Assembly (NCBI RefSeq): GCF_052857255.1
Contig: NC_135497.1
Location: 181,982,777-182,046,776 of the forward strand
Reading direction: 5' to 3'
Length of the DNA stretch: 64,000 bases
DNA from: Amblyomma americanum
Taxonomy: Eukaryota; Arthropoda; Arachnida; Ixodida; Ixodidae
In this document: in pieces, positions 33,644 through 44,880 of the stretch
Position numbering within the stretch: the stretch's first letter is position 1
Layout of the letters: every line of letters starts with the position of its first letter
Notes under the pieces: generated by a model
Databases searched by the model: none
Told to the model about the DNA's origin: nothing
The model's input: the letters and a program-made list of their open reading frames with translations, nothing else
Made by a program: the position numbers and the translations under genes

Positions 33644-34966
33644 CAACCTTTGTCCGTAAAGTTCCGAGACTGAGTCCATTAAAAAAATGCGTTTAACATT
33701 GAAATCATTTGTCCAGCACCCCTTCGAAATAGTCTTCCTTGCAGTGAATACACAGTTTCTAACGCTTCTTGAGGTTTTGAAAACAGTTGGAAAACGCTTC
33801 TTTTGGCAGGGCTGTCAGCTCCTTTGTCGTGGCGTCTTGAATGGCCTCCACGCTCCCCATCTAGCGACCTTTTACGGCTCTATTCACACGAGGAAACAGG
33901 AAAAAATCGCATGGGGAGAGGTCAGGCGAGTATGGCGGATGGGGAAGTAGAGTAATGCTGTGCTTGGCGAGAAATTTTGTCAAGCTGAGAGCACTGTGCG
34001 GCCTTGCGTTATCGTGGAGAAGGCTCCATTGTCCAGATGCGCATAAGTCAGGGCGACAGCGTCGCAGTGCATCACGCATGCGCTGGAGCACGCGGATATG
34101 AAACTCCTTATTCACCGAACTCGTGGTGTATGACACTTCTGGCATCGAAAAAAAAAAACTATCAGCATCGTCTTTGTTTCGGTCTTCTGTCGCCGCACAT
34201 TTCTCGACGCCGGAGAGCTTGTGGACCGCCATTCGGCGCTCTGCCTATTTGTTTGAGGATCGTATTGAAAACACGATGTTTCGATTTCAGCAGTGATGCT
34301 GTCGACGACTGCAGCATACTTCTCTGCCTCGGAGAGCAAATCAGCGCTCACTTATGCCCGCGTGTCCTTCTGGTCCTGCGTGAGGGAGTGCGGCACAAGT
34401 CTGGCATTCAGCTTTCGTCTCCCCAAGTTATCACGCAAAATTTGGTGGCATGTTGTCTTGCTAATGTCGAGAGCATCTGACAGCATGCGGACTGTAATGA
34501 TGCGGTCTTGCTGTACGATTTCACTGATTTGAGTCACGTTATTTTCATTCCGTGAGGTTGAAGGGTGCCCCTGCCTTGAGTCGTCTCCCACCGACATTCT
34601 CCCCGAAACGAACCGAGCCACTACAAAACTCGCGCCCGCGATAATGTCTCGTTGCCGTAAGCGTCACGAAGGAGCTCATACGTCTGTGTGGCTGTCTTGC
34701 CAAGCTTCAGACAGACTTTTATGTTTACACGCTTTTCGAGGTGGACGTCCATCTCTCCACATTCACTCACAGTAGAATGCGCAGAAGACTAGTGACAACG
34801 TATTTTTCTACATGTAGTGCCATCCTGCGGCTGCCACAGCAATTAACATAAATAGCTCAGGTTAGCCCGAAAAGATGTCGCTGTACATACGCACCAACAT
34901 TTGTTTTGGGGAATTATTTCTGGAGAAGAGCATAAATCAGTCTCGAAACTTTACGGACAAATGTTG
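33644..34966 (-). mobile_element. mariner-family DNA transposon, dead
   Basis: Inverted ends of about 28 bases: the left begins CAACCTTTGTCCGTAAAGTT and the right, complemented, begins CAACATTTGTCCGTAAAGTT. Each is flanked by TA (33642-33643 and 34967-34968), the standard mariner target. The length of 1323 bp is normal for a full mariner. The transposase on the minus strand is broken by stops and frameshifts. The element is complete in outline but cannot encode its enzyme. The ends look well kept and might still be recognised by an active relative. Confidence 0.92.
33690..34752 (-). pseudogene. mariner transposase remnant
   Basis: The minus-strand start MDVHLEKRVNIKVCLKLG at 34752 is followed by a stop near 34635. 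Frame-shifted pieces follow: QGHPSTSRNENNVTQISEIV, then SKTTCHQILRDNLGRRKLN (helix-turn-helix region), then LLHDNARPHSALSLTKFLA with the second catalytic Asp. The YSPDLSPCDFFLFP block has the last catalytic Asp of the mariner D,D34D triad, and a C-terminal tail includes DATTKELTALPKEAFSNC. The first catalytic Asp block is not clear in the degraded stretch around 34120-34350. Several stops make this a pseudogene. Confidence 0.92.
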
Positions 34967-34968
34967 TA

Positions 34969-37900
34969 AGTAAGACTTTCAGGCACTAATTAAGATCAAT
35001 GCCTTCTCACGCCACAGAACAGGGGTCAAGGATAACTTCGAAGGCGACTTTTTCTACTTCGTATGCTTCGAACATACGTCAGCACTTTGTTGACGGGTTA
35101 GGGTGCTTATGTCGCACTTATCAAGCCACCTCTTTGTTTCCAACCCGATTCTAACACGTTTTAAAGTGCACTACGTTTCAACAGCTGAATTGACCCGAAC
35201 AAGCACAGCCTACTCTCCCAAACCGAAAAAGGCTCTCATCACTTTGAAATGAAGTGGCCCTTTCTTTGCCCATCATGTTGAGCACGCACAGGCGAACAAA
35301 ATATGTCTTTAATGATGACACAAATTACCACTGTTCATCTTGCAGCTGCAGTACCTCTCTTAGAAAAATGAAAATTGTATTTCACATAAAATGACTTACT
35401 GTCTTCTGAGGCGGTCCAAAGAAACTCATTAGAAACTCAGGACCAATGAACTCGCCTAGACAAAAGCTATGAAAAATGTTCGCGGTCTCCTCCATATAAG
35501 ATCTAAATATGCATGACCTGACCAATAACTGCAAGATAACTTCGAGGAAAATTTTTATGCAACACATGCACGAGCGTGCACGACCTGAATAAAAGGTACG
35601 CAGTTATGGTAGATTTGTACTGCATTTAAATAAACTAAATATGCGAAAGGTATGCTAGTGGGCTGGTTATGTTATTATGTCTGTTTACCTGACGACAAAT
35701 TATTACTATTATTCCAGTAAACTTTCAATTTTTGTACTCCTCTCTTTATTCCTCCATTTTGCATTTGCCCTACATGGTTTACAGCTAAAGGTTCTAAGCC
35801 CTTTCCATGGGCATTCGACAGTTTCTTTCTCTGCTGTTCTGCGTTATAAGTTTGCAACTATGACAATGCGATAAAAAACTGCCTTCAACTGAAAAGAAAT
35901 TTTGCTGACGGACACAAAACTAGCCGCGATCGGTGCAGTAGAAGTAGCACTGCTCCAGCTGCCAATAATGCACGTACCTACGCCGAGCCTAAAAGGCCGA
36001 CACAGCAGTACAAACATGTAGTGCATAGCGGGTGGTCTGGCAGAAATATCGCAAGCCCCTAAGGGCGAGCGCCTTGTCTTACATATGGCGCTCAGAAAAA
36101 AATCGGATAACCATTGTTTTCATACTTTCATGGACATGTAGGAGAACGCTTCTACACTTCGGCGAAGTTTCAACCGTTTAGAAGAAAAAGCCGGTGCAAA
36201 TGCTGATATCGTCTTTAGTACGCATAAAGACGTTCACGGTCTCTGAACTTCAAAGATCATCATAATTTTGCGAGGCGAACCTCAATCAGATGCCCAATAA
36301 ACAACTAAAAGCGAATCTTCGCTCTCTGGCTTGTAGCCACGGCAGTAACTAAAAAAAAAGCACGGAAACGGTCCGGTGCCAAAAAATGCAACTTACAATA
36401 GTAAGTACACAATTTGAAAAGTTTTGCTACACGCCTATGACCAAATGTCCTTCCACGAAACTCTGTTGGATGAAACAGCGTTCGATAAGACACATTCCAC
36501 AAAACGGCGTTCGATGAACGGCTCGGGATAACATGAAATGCCCTGAAATGTTAAGCAGCTCATGCTGTAAAGAATAGTTGCGGCATCATGTGCTGCAGCC
36601 GATCGCTGGACTTTAATGACCACGCAATCCTCCCACCTTCCTCGATGCTCTGCAAGCAAAAGTGGCGACAAACAACTTCCACGAAGGTTTGTTTACGCGC
36701 GCGTGGCCGGATGTGACGCTGCAAGAATAACAGGCGCCAGCTTAAAGAGCAGACCCGCCTCATGACAACAAACAAAATCTGACAAGATCTGAAGCCTCAT
36801 ACGCATACAAAGCAACCCATCTGTCGCGCAAATAGAAAAAAAAAGGGGGGGGGGGGGGGAGCAGGAGGACGTAATAAAACTCGCAGGAAGCCTACGCAAC
36901 GCCGAATGAACAAAGTTAATAAAAGAAGTCGCGGATCGTCAATAACCTTCTCCAAGCACGATGAGGGACGGTATTGATTAAATTCAATCTCGGGTAGCGT
37001 TCGTCTCAATTTGGCACAATCACGCGAAGAGCGCAGCGGGAAACACGACAACAAGACGAAAGGAAACAGAAGGCAAAGCGCATGCGCGTAGTAAATACAC
37101 ACAGTCTCTAATATTGTGGGTTGCGGAGGGATACGCGCACACACAGGAGCGGGCGCGCGCAAACACGCCGATGCACGTTTGCACGCACGCACACACATAC
37201 GGCACAAGACAAACAAGCTTGCGTGCTGGTTTTTGATAACAGCGGGTGTAGAAAAGCAAATAAATAAAAGAGCTCTACGCACCAGAGGAGCCCGTGATTC
37301 ATAGAACGCAATAACGGCCTCCGAAAGGAGCGAAAATCAAAATAAGAGCCCTTGCCTCAAGTAATGATCCGGGCAAGATAAAAGAAATTAGGAAGAAACT
37401 GACAAGGGATCAGAGGCAAAGCGTCGCCCTGCAGGCTTGCCATGGGAGGGAGAAAATCCTGTATCTACAAGAGCAAAGAACACAAAGCGCGGGATAGGAA
37501 AGAGGGGCTTGAACGGCAGTATTAGGGGCCGGGACAATGGAAAAACAGCGACGGCGTGGAGGAACGGCAGAAGAGAGGGTATGAGGGGGGGAGGGGGGTG
37601 AAGGGAGCAGCGCTCGTCGGAGCTCCGAAAACAATTCATTACTAAATTCCGCTTCCGCGCAGAATTGAAAAATATTTGCTGTCCCGCAAAAGAAATGGTG
37701 TGTTCCTTTCATCCGCGCCGAGAGCATTCATCTTTATACATCTATGGAGCGGGTCCGCCGGTCCGCGCACGACGATAAGCGCAAGGACACGAGGCAGAAA
37801 GGCAAACTGGGAACAAAAAGGACGCCGCACAAACAGCGAAGAACACGCGAAATGGAATTAAATTTCCATCGATCGGCGGAGGCGGCCAGCAGTTAGCGCA

Positions 37901-40794
37901 AGGACACGCGCAGAGCATGCTGGCAGCTGCCTCTCGCGGCCTGCCTCCAAGTGCGCCTTCGCCACTGGCCAAACGATGCACAGTGTAGCACTGCTCGAGT
38001 CCATCCGCCGACCGGGGAGGGCCCCGAGACAGATTTGGCCGGACGCGGCGGCGGAGTAAACAAAAACCCGACGCGGCGGCTACTTCAGCGGTTGCTAGCA
38101 GCCGTCGCAACAGAACGAAGCCGTGCTTCGGCTTGAGGGTCGTGAACCCGAACACTGGGGTTCCGCTCCGTCGCCGAGTGGCACTTCTCAGCGTGAGGTG
38201 ATTCACGGACAAGACGTTTCAGCAAACCAACTTCACGTTTAGGTCTACAGCCAGGGTAGGACAGGATGCAATATAGTACTTTCAGCTTTTCTGGTGGATT
38301 AAAAACAAAACAAAACAATTAAACACGGCATTCGACAAAAACAACCGCAAAATTCCATTTCTGCAAAATAATTCCCCGGGAAAGGCCCGGTGGTTGAAGC
38401 AAACACATATTTTTTATCTCTATCTTTATCGCATGGCGCTAATTATTAGGGGCCCAGCGTCCGGCATGTGAGCGCCGCCTTCACACCCCGACACGTTTTC
38501 CGGCAAAACAAAAACAAGGCACGTAATAACGACAAGCAAAGGTCGCGCGATAAGCGATCGCCTCAGTTTTCGTAGTTAATTTATGTGCGCGGCGCAACCC
38601 CGCATCGCCCAGTGACCAGCCCACGCCGTTTGTCATAGCGAGTGTGCCTCCGCATGTAGGTTAAGCGCGTCGTTACGCCGACAGAACGCGCGCACGGCTT
38701 CTCGTCGATCACGCGGGAACAATGGCCGTGTTTCAAGATCTTTCAGCGCCGCCCACACGAAACGAGAGCCAGCGGTGAGTGGGCTCAACTGCGAACTCTG
38801 GCAATTATCCGTCTAGCTGGGTCGGCGCTCCTTAGTGCGGCACAAAGGACTTTCCAAAATGAGTCCGGAAAGAGGGGGCTTGAAGCAGAGCGGTGCACTA
38901 TGCCACCGTCCTTCGACAACGGCGGGAGCAAGAAGAACGCGAGGCGCATTCCTTGTTACCACCAAACGCCCCGACGCACTCAAAACAATAGCGCACAAGC
39001 AACGCCCGCGTCTTACAAGACTCTCCTATCGGGCTGTGCAGAGAATACGCGGCGCGCTTAGTATTTATTGGCTGTGCTGCGGTTAGAAATGGCCTGCCGT
39101 TGCTGAAGGGGTCTCGCTTCTCTGGCTGCGATGTGGCACCCTCGGTATCAAATAACAACAAACAGCACTGGGCTGCCCTCTACCCACGTATACGGTGCAG
39201 TGAGAAATGTGATGATGCAGAACCAGATGTTTATACTTCCGGTCCCGAAAGTCATCCGTGTTGTGTACTTACTGCTGCGGTGCCAGCACTTAGCGCTTCG
39301 AGCGTCGGTTCAGGCCAGTCGCATTTTGCGCGACATACAAGGCAGGCCAACCTTTATAACTGGGAAACGACGCATATGCCGACACCAGCGTAGTCTGGTA
39401 CCGAAACAGGTTAGGAGCTGCATTGTTTCTTTGACTGCGCGAGCACGGTGAATTTAAACGCAAATGTATGCGGTGTTCGTAACATGCATGTTCAGTGATA
39501 ATCCGGCTATAAACCAAATTCCATGAAAGTCACCAGCATCATAGCGCGCCGCGTTTCGTATAATTTGATATTTCTTCCTTCCAAAAATTTTTCATCGATA
39601 CCTTTTCACGGCAGTCTCCGACACGGGTTCGAAGCGGTCGCGAGAGGGCAGAAAACAAAGGAACCGGTTCATTACAGATATTTCTGCGCGTCTCACAAGC
39701 TGCCAACAACCCACGCTTACTTCAACACTTCAACAGTAGCGTTGAAGTTCCGAAGGGCTATGAGAACACGCCTGACGCGACAGGATGACGATCTGCGTGA
39801 ACATTTTTGCAATATATGCTGAACGGCAAGACGCTTGATGCGGAGTCACTCGTGATGCGCAACCACTTATGGTATATTTAATCACTGCTAACAACAGATT
39901 TTAAAAGTGATAACGAATGAAGTCCTCTCCCCGCATTAGGTCGTTTTTGTGAAATCATTTATTTGGCACCTTCGAACGCATTTCACAGAATTCATAAGTT
40001 TGCACTTAAAGGCAAGATGGAGCGTCTCAGTGATACAACTTCTGACCAAAGAGTTTGTATTGACTGCATGCTGACCCGACTAAGAATCGAAAAAAAAAAC
40101 ACAAACAACAAACAACGAAAAGTCAGCTGTATGCTCCTGTACCGCTCAAGCGGCACAAGCAAAGTATCCTCTAACTACATAGTAACCGGAAATAAATGTT
40201 TTTTGAAACTTAAAATGCATGTATATGCCGCCGTAAAGCTCTGTGACAAAGTGACGCCCTTGCCTATTCGTCGAAATTAGCTTTGGAAATGTGTATTAAT
40301 TACCTAAGCCTCAGTTTTGGTGCCTATGCCCTGTATACAGCGAGCTGTCCTTGTTCCTGATTACAAGGTTAAGCTGTGGGGCTTACATAATTTCGCGGGA
40401 CTGCTTTAATAGTAGTTCCAAATTAATAGCATTGTTGTAGACATAGCAAATGGAATGAGGAAAAACGCCCAAAATAAAAAAAAGCAGTGCCGCTAAACAT
40501 GGTTTGCCCATACCAAGAAAACAGCTAAATTTAGAGACACGCAGATACGGGTACAGCCCTCGCTTCAACACGGTTGAAAGAATCAGAGCTCCAAAACAAA
40601 TCGGTAGCAAGGAGCTTCAAAAGGACAACATGATGTGAATGTAAGAAAGACCTTGAGAATTGCGAATTTGCTTCAAGATGCTGGCTCCCCATTGGAAGAT
40701 TTATATTGGTCCTTCTTTTCTCTTTAGTGCGCTAGCACTAGAGGTTTCATTCAGCCGCTCAGCCGCTGTCTGTGCTGTCCCTCTGTGTGGTTAC
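34969..40794. other. Large stretch without recognisable gene or element
   Basis: 5.8 kb in which I could name no element. It includes a 15-base G run (36845-36859) and a purine-rich area at 37560-37610. Its relative lack of repeats compared with the rest of the window suggests intron or regulatory sequence of a host gene. Confidence 0.4.
36845..36859. repeat. Poly-G tract of 15
   Basis: An uninterrupted G run follows an A-run. Confidence 0.9.
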
Positions 40795-41195
40795 GTTGTG
40801 ATGACATCACAAGGTCGCGTGACCTAGATGGCCCTCCTGCCGCCTAACTTGCTTCTCTGGGGATAAAATGTACGCTAGCACTAGAGCCCCCACTGGCTGA
40901 TTTCACCGATGCTTATCGGTCCCTTTGTTACCTTGAAGAACTAGTACGTGACCTTGTGGCGTCATCCCAACCTGCCCATCGAACTGTAAGCAAACTGTTC
41001 ACTGTGCCAGGTCACAGCTGAATCGATGACTGGTCACGAGAGATTGCTCGGGAAGAGCAATCTGGGTCTCACAAGCCCGGTGGCAGCACCTGACATCGCA
41101 GGGCAGTGGAGCATTCCTTAACCGCTGCACCACTGCGCTACAAACGGTATGAGGACTCCTATCGATCTATGAATGTAAGGCAGAGAATGACCAAT
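40795..41195 (-). repeat. Dispersed repeat family X, copy B
   Basis: Shares GTGACCTTGTGGCGTCATC, ATCGATGACTGGTCACGAGA, GCTCGGGAAGAGCAA and ATGAATGTAAGGCAGAGAAT with copy A at 5685-6035. It has an extended outer part with GATGACATCACAAGGTCGCG. Confidence 0.6.
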
Positions 41196-43018
41196 GAGAG
41201 AAAGAAAACCGAAATGGTAGCGCACCTAATTCGTATCTGGCGTTACCTCGCTAAAGCGTTTGTCTTTTTTTTTTCTGGGATATAATAAAAAAATCGGGGC
41301 TTAAATCTCAACCGAGGGGCATAACGCAGGCTTCAGCAAACCTTCAGGAAGCAGTTCAGTATGTCAGTTACGTAAGGTGAACAGCAAGAAATTTTAACAA
41401 GAGTCGTGCGAAAGCTCCCGGGTTATAATTAAGGAGTAGGTGCAGTACGAACATAAATGACAAGTTATCGGGACTAGTAAACTTGATGCTAATTGTTAAA
41501 AACTTAGGCGAGATGTACTAAGCCTGAAAAATCAGGCCTCTAGCTCAGGAGTTGTGGTTGCTAAGAGTACGAACAAGTTTGCTGCGTTGGCGTACCATGT
41601 CCAGGCGGTTGTATTTAGTCCTTTCGAACTTGCGCTGCCAATCCCATTTGCATTTCGAACTGGGCGACGTAGGCACTGCGACCAGAGCTATTCGATACTA
41701 AAAGTTGCGAAACTTCCCGCAGGGTCCGTGTATCAAAAAGCGGCGGCCCGAGGTGGCCAAAATTCGGGTGTTTACGGATTGCCGAGCCAGTCGAGGGCAA
41801 AAACGTCACCAGCGGGCGCTGCATTTGCGCCGACTTTCCTGTGCGCCTCACTTTCAGTTTCGTGCGTAAAAAAGCACCGGATTTCTTTGCGCTAAAGGGC
41901 TCCCCGTGGATACACAACTCGCCAATGGCACCACAGTGCGCCACAATGTGCTAAGTATAGGTTAATTAACTTCTTACGCACTTTTCTTAAATAATTGACG
42001 TCCGCCGCGGACGAAAGTTTGTTCGTCGCAATTTTTTTTTTTTTTTGCTTCAAGGCACATCTTAAGGAATTCTTGAAGGCGCTCGATGAAACATCGAGTA
42101 TGTCTTAGCCCGCTCTCCAGCGCTGCAGTCAATTGAAATAATTGGTTCGTATGTGGACCATATTGACGGATACATAGAGACAACCTGCGTGTCGTTCATG
42201 ATGTGTGAGGAAGTATTACGTCTGTAGGCTATCACCGAGAGAAAAAGTACACATGAAGCATTACTTTTTTTTCCCCGGGGACCAAGCGCTATGAAGCGGG
42301 TCAGCAGCTCTCTTGCAACTTGAGCGCTCGAGCTTACTGAATGGGATCGGAATGACCGTTGCGTTTAGTACTCCAGGGTGTAATAAGTTTCGCCTACCGC
42401 TTTCGCAATGCAGCAAAAAAGTGGTTAACCTATTTGAAGGAGTTATAAATCCAAGCCCTGTTCACCTTACACCCTGCCAGCGCCCCTCCGCTCTCGACAA
42501 AACGGATTGTTGATTCAAGTGCATGGACAGCGTCTGCAGTTTTTGCGTAATGCAACGCGCACGCGAAGATGCCAGAAACGCCCGAAGCGAAGCAAGAGAA
42601 TGTGACATTAAGCGCCGAAAGGCAGCATGCATAAACCGTCGTGACAAGGAAATCCACACGCCTTGACAGGTGACAGCACACGAAGCTGTCAACGATATTC
42701 TTTCACATTTCGTTTCACGCTTCAGTGTACCGTTCCAAGGTTGCAGTATTAAGAAGTATGCCGTTCTGTATGCCCTCTCAGCGAGGAGAGGGGAGTGGAA
42801 GAAAAGCCCCCCCCCCCCCCCCCCCCCCCCTCCCTACCGAGAGGTTTGGAGCGGTGACGACGCGAAGCGAGCTCCACGCCGCGAGCCAGGAGCAAACAAG
42901 GCGGCCGCAATATTTTGAAAGGATGTGCATCTTTGCACGCAGGCATGCATTTACTTATTTCGGGAGCCTTCACGCCGGTATCCCTCCTAGCGCAACCGCT
43001 CTGAAAAGAGCGACGCAC
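41196..43018. other. No recognisable gene
   Basis: Unassigned except for the poly-C tract at 42807-42830. It lies downstream (on the minus strand) of the candidate exon at 43019-43144. Confidence 0.4.
42807..42830. repeat. Poly-C tract of 24
   Basis: The longest homopolymer in the window, preceded by GGAAGAAAAG. Confidence 0.95.
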
Positions 43019-43144
43019 CTGCCAATTATGCTGGCCACCCCGATGAACACAGCCGCCAGAGTAAACATGGCGGGTTCGCACATGATCAGCCAAGTGTTTA
43101 GAACAACCTGCTCGCCGTGCTCGTTAGCCAGCTTTACGTCAGCT
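43019..43144 (-). CDS. Candidate internal coding exon with a membrane helix
   Basis: On the minus strand, CTTTTCTGCACACGCATGCAG serves as a plausible acceptor before 43144. A good donor (GGCAG|GTGCG) follows 43019. The 126-base exon reads without stops. It encodes ADVKLANEHGEQVVLNTWLI, then MCEPAMFTLAAVFIGVASII and GR, with split codons at both ends (one base at the start, two at the end). The second half is a convincing membrane helix. I do not recognise the family. No partner exon was identified, so the gene is unproven. Good splice sites on both sides and a balanced composition make it the best host-exon candidate in the window. Confidence 0.35.
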
Positions 43145-43572
43145 CTGCATGCGTGTGCAGAAAAGTAGAGCGGAACAAGTGGCGCTGCCTCCCGTGCGAT
43201 GTGCATCTACCGCCCTTGTCTGTCCGACACCGGCTGCATGGATTCAGCCTCCTTACGCGACTGCGTTCTTTCTTTAATTTTAACTGTCGGCTCCATTAGA
43301 AGAAAGCGTGAAAGGTGAGAGAATCGGATACAATGCGTCTGTCAGCTACAGTGACGTCACCACTACGCTCAAGTGACGTGCGCTGTGAAGGAATGAGCTT
43401 CCTGCACATTTTACTCTGCCCAAGGGTCTGTATGGAGGTCTGAACGGACAAAACTGCATCACAGTCGTACCACTATATGAACATTAGCATGGTCTGCTGA
43501 AGTTTACCAGATCTGTGACAATTAAAGCCCGATCCATGCCCCAATAAACATGTATGATTTTTATGAGTTTAT
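43145..43572. other. No recognisable gene
   Basis: No supported feature. It would be intron upstream of the exon candidate if that is real. Confidence 0.4.
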
Positions 43573-43752
43573 GTGCGACTCAGGCTACGAGGAAAGCCGT
43601 AGTGGAGGGCTCCGGATATTTTCGACCACCTGGGGTTCTTTAACGTGCACTGGCATCGCACAGTACACGGGCCTCTAGCATTTCGCCTCCATCGAAAGCG
43701 CGGGTCGAATTCGCGTCTTTCGGGTCAGCAGTCGAGCACCACAAACACTGAA
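43573..43752 (-). mobile_element. Ruka SINE, both ends damaged
   Basis: On the minus strand the body is clear (TTTCGATGGAGGCGAAATGC, GTGCACGTTAAAGAACCCCA). The B box is altered (GCGAATTCGACCC) and the 3' end is short. Confidence 0.8.
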
Positions 43753-43989
43753 CCTACGCGAAGGCTCCAAATGAACGCATACATGGCTGTGGGGCTGAAA
43801 AAAATGGCTGAAACAAAACTTAATTCATCGACATAAAAATGCCGCTTGCAATGCGCTTACGGATACACACTGGGTGTTTCTGCAAGGGCCTTTAAAAATT
43901 CCTAAAGACGTGATCTTTGAAGTAAAAAAAATTGCGACGAACAAACTATCATCCGCGACGGACGTCAGTTATGCAGATGAGGCCGCTGC

Positions 43990-44253
43990 GTGAACAAAAG
44001 ATTGCAGGAGCATCATCTAAACTTGAGAGATAAAAAATCTAGCAACTTGGCAATCCACTGTCGCGGCTGCTCACCCTGCAAGCGCCGCCCTCCAAACTTC
44101 GCGAACACCACAGTCTTGGCAAAAAACAACAACCAGCTCACTCGGGAAATTACTGAAGCAGTCATCATTGACAACCTAGAAGTAGGCTGCGTTAGCATGC
44201 CATCGATAGCCCTGCTTGAAAAAGAGATCACGTTCTTGTCTGTGTCAATATGA
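43990..44253 (+). pseudogene. PLE GIY-YIG endonuclease C-terminal fragment
   Basis: The segment reads NKRLQEHHLNLRDKKSSNLA, then an IHCRGCSPC cysteine cluster, ANTTVLAKNNNQLTREITEA, and ends CVSMPSIALLEKEITFL. Its order (RLxEH, H-C-xx-C-xx-C, the REIxEA helix with the catalytic Glu, and the SxPSxALxxKEixFL end) matches the end of the PLE GIY-YIG endonuclease, which nicks target DNA. The GIY and YIG strands and the reverse transcriptase are missing upstream. Decay is seen just before 43990, where the frame breaks. The 87-residue piece cannot act alone. Confidence 0.85.
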
Positions 44254-44284
44254 TTGCATTGCATTCCAAGCCACCTTCAGCCTT

Positions 44285-44600
44285 TTCTTTACCCCTTTCA
44301 GTTCTCATCTTATCAATTTTTGGCCCGTTAATTGTTGCCTCACTTATGCCACCCTTTTACTTGCTTTTAGCGGCCTACTGAATTGTTGGCTGTAAATTGT
44401 TTCCTCACTTATCTCATACTTTTATCTCCTTTTATCGCGTCATTGAGTTTTTGGCTGCGTGGATTGTTGGCCCACATTCCTTTTATCTGTTTTTTTACCG
44501 CTTCATGAATTTTAGCCATGTTCATTAGCCTCATTTATGCCATGTTTTCACCTATTTGTATGCCTCGTTTTTAGCCTTGTTAGACGGGTTTGTTGTGTTA
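44285..44600. repeat. Five degenerate tandem repeats of about 65 bp
   Basis: Units contain a TTTTATCTCCTTTTATCGC-like part, then GAATTTTTGGC, then TGTTGCCTCACTTATGCCA. They lie in the PLE 3' UTR and are diverged. Confidence 0.65.
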
Positions 44601-44880
44601 ATCGTTGGCATTTTTTCACCAAAGCCTTGGCCAATTTTTCTTGCCACTGTTTTCGTGCTGCCTTCTCTTTGTCGGGGTTGAAAACTCCGTGAATGTCTTA
44701 TCAAAAGTGGCTGCTACAGATCGCCCTCTTCATATCTGTGTTGTAGCTGCGCTTGCGCGTCAACGCCCTTCTGTAAAATATAAGGCGCGCATCAAAATAC
44801 GTCCAAAATAAAGTTGACAGTTCAGCACAGTTCTGTGTGTGTCCTCTTTGTGTCCTCGCCTCCAAGCGCTGTGATCCCAC

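Larger units (their letters stand above)
43950..44880 (+). mobile_element. 3' end of a Penelope-like element
   Basis: Contains the C-terminal endonuclease fragment (43990-44253), a 3' UTR with degenerate tandem repeats (44285-44600), and a terminal part with AAAATAAAGTTGACAG, GTTCTGTGTGTGTCC and AAGCGCTGTGATCC. The terminal part resembles the end of the PLE at 21091-22454 (AATAAAATTTAGTTG, CTGTGTGTGTGTTCCC, TAGCGCTGTTTTAAC). 5'-truncated. The two elements belong to related but different families. Confidence 0.8.
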
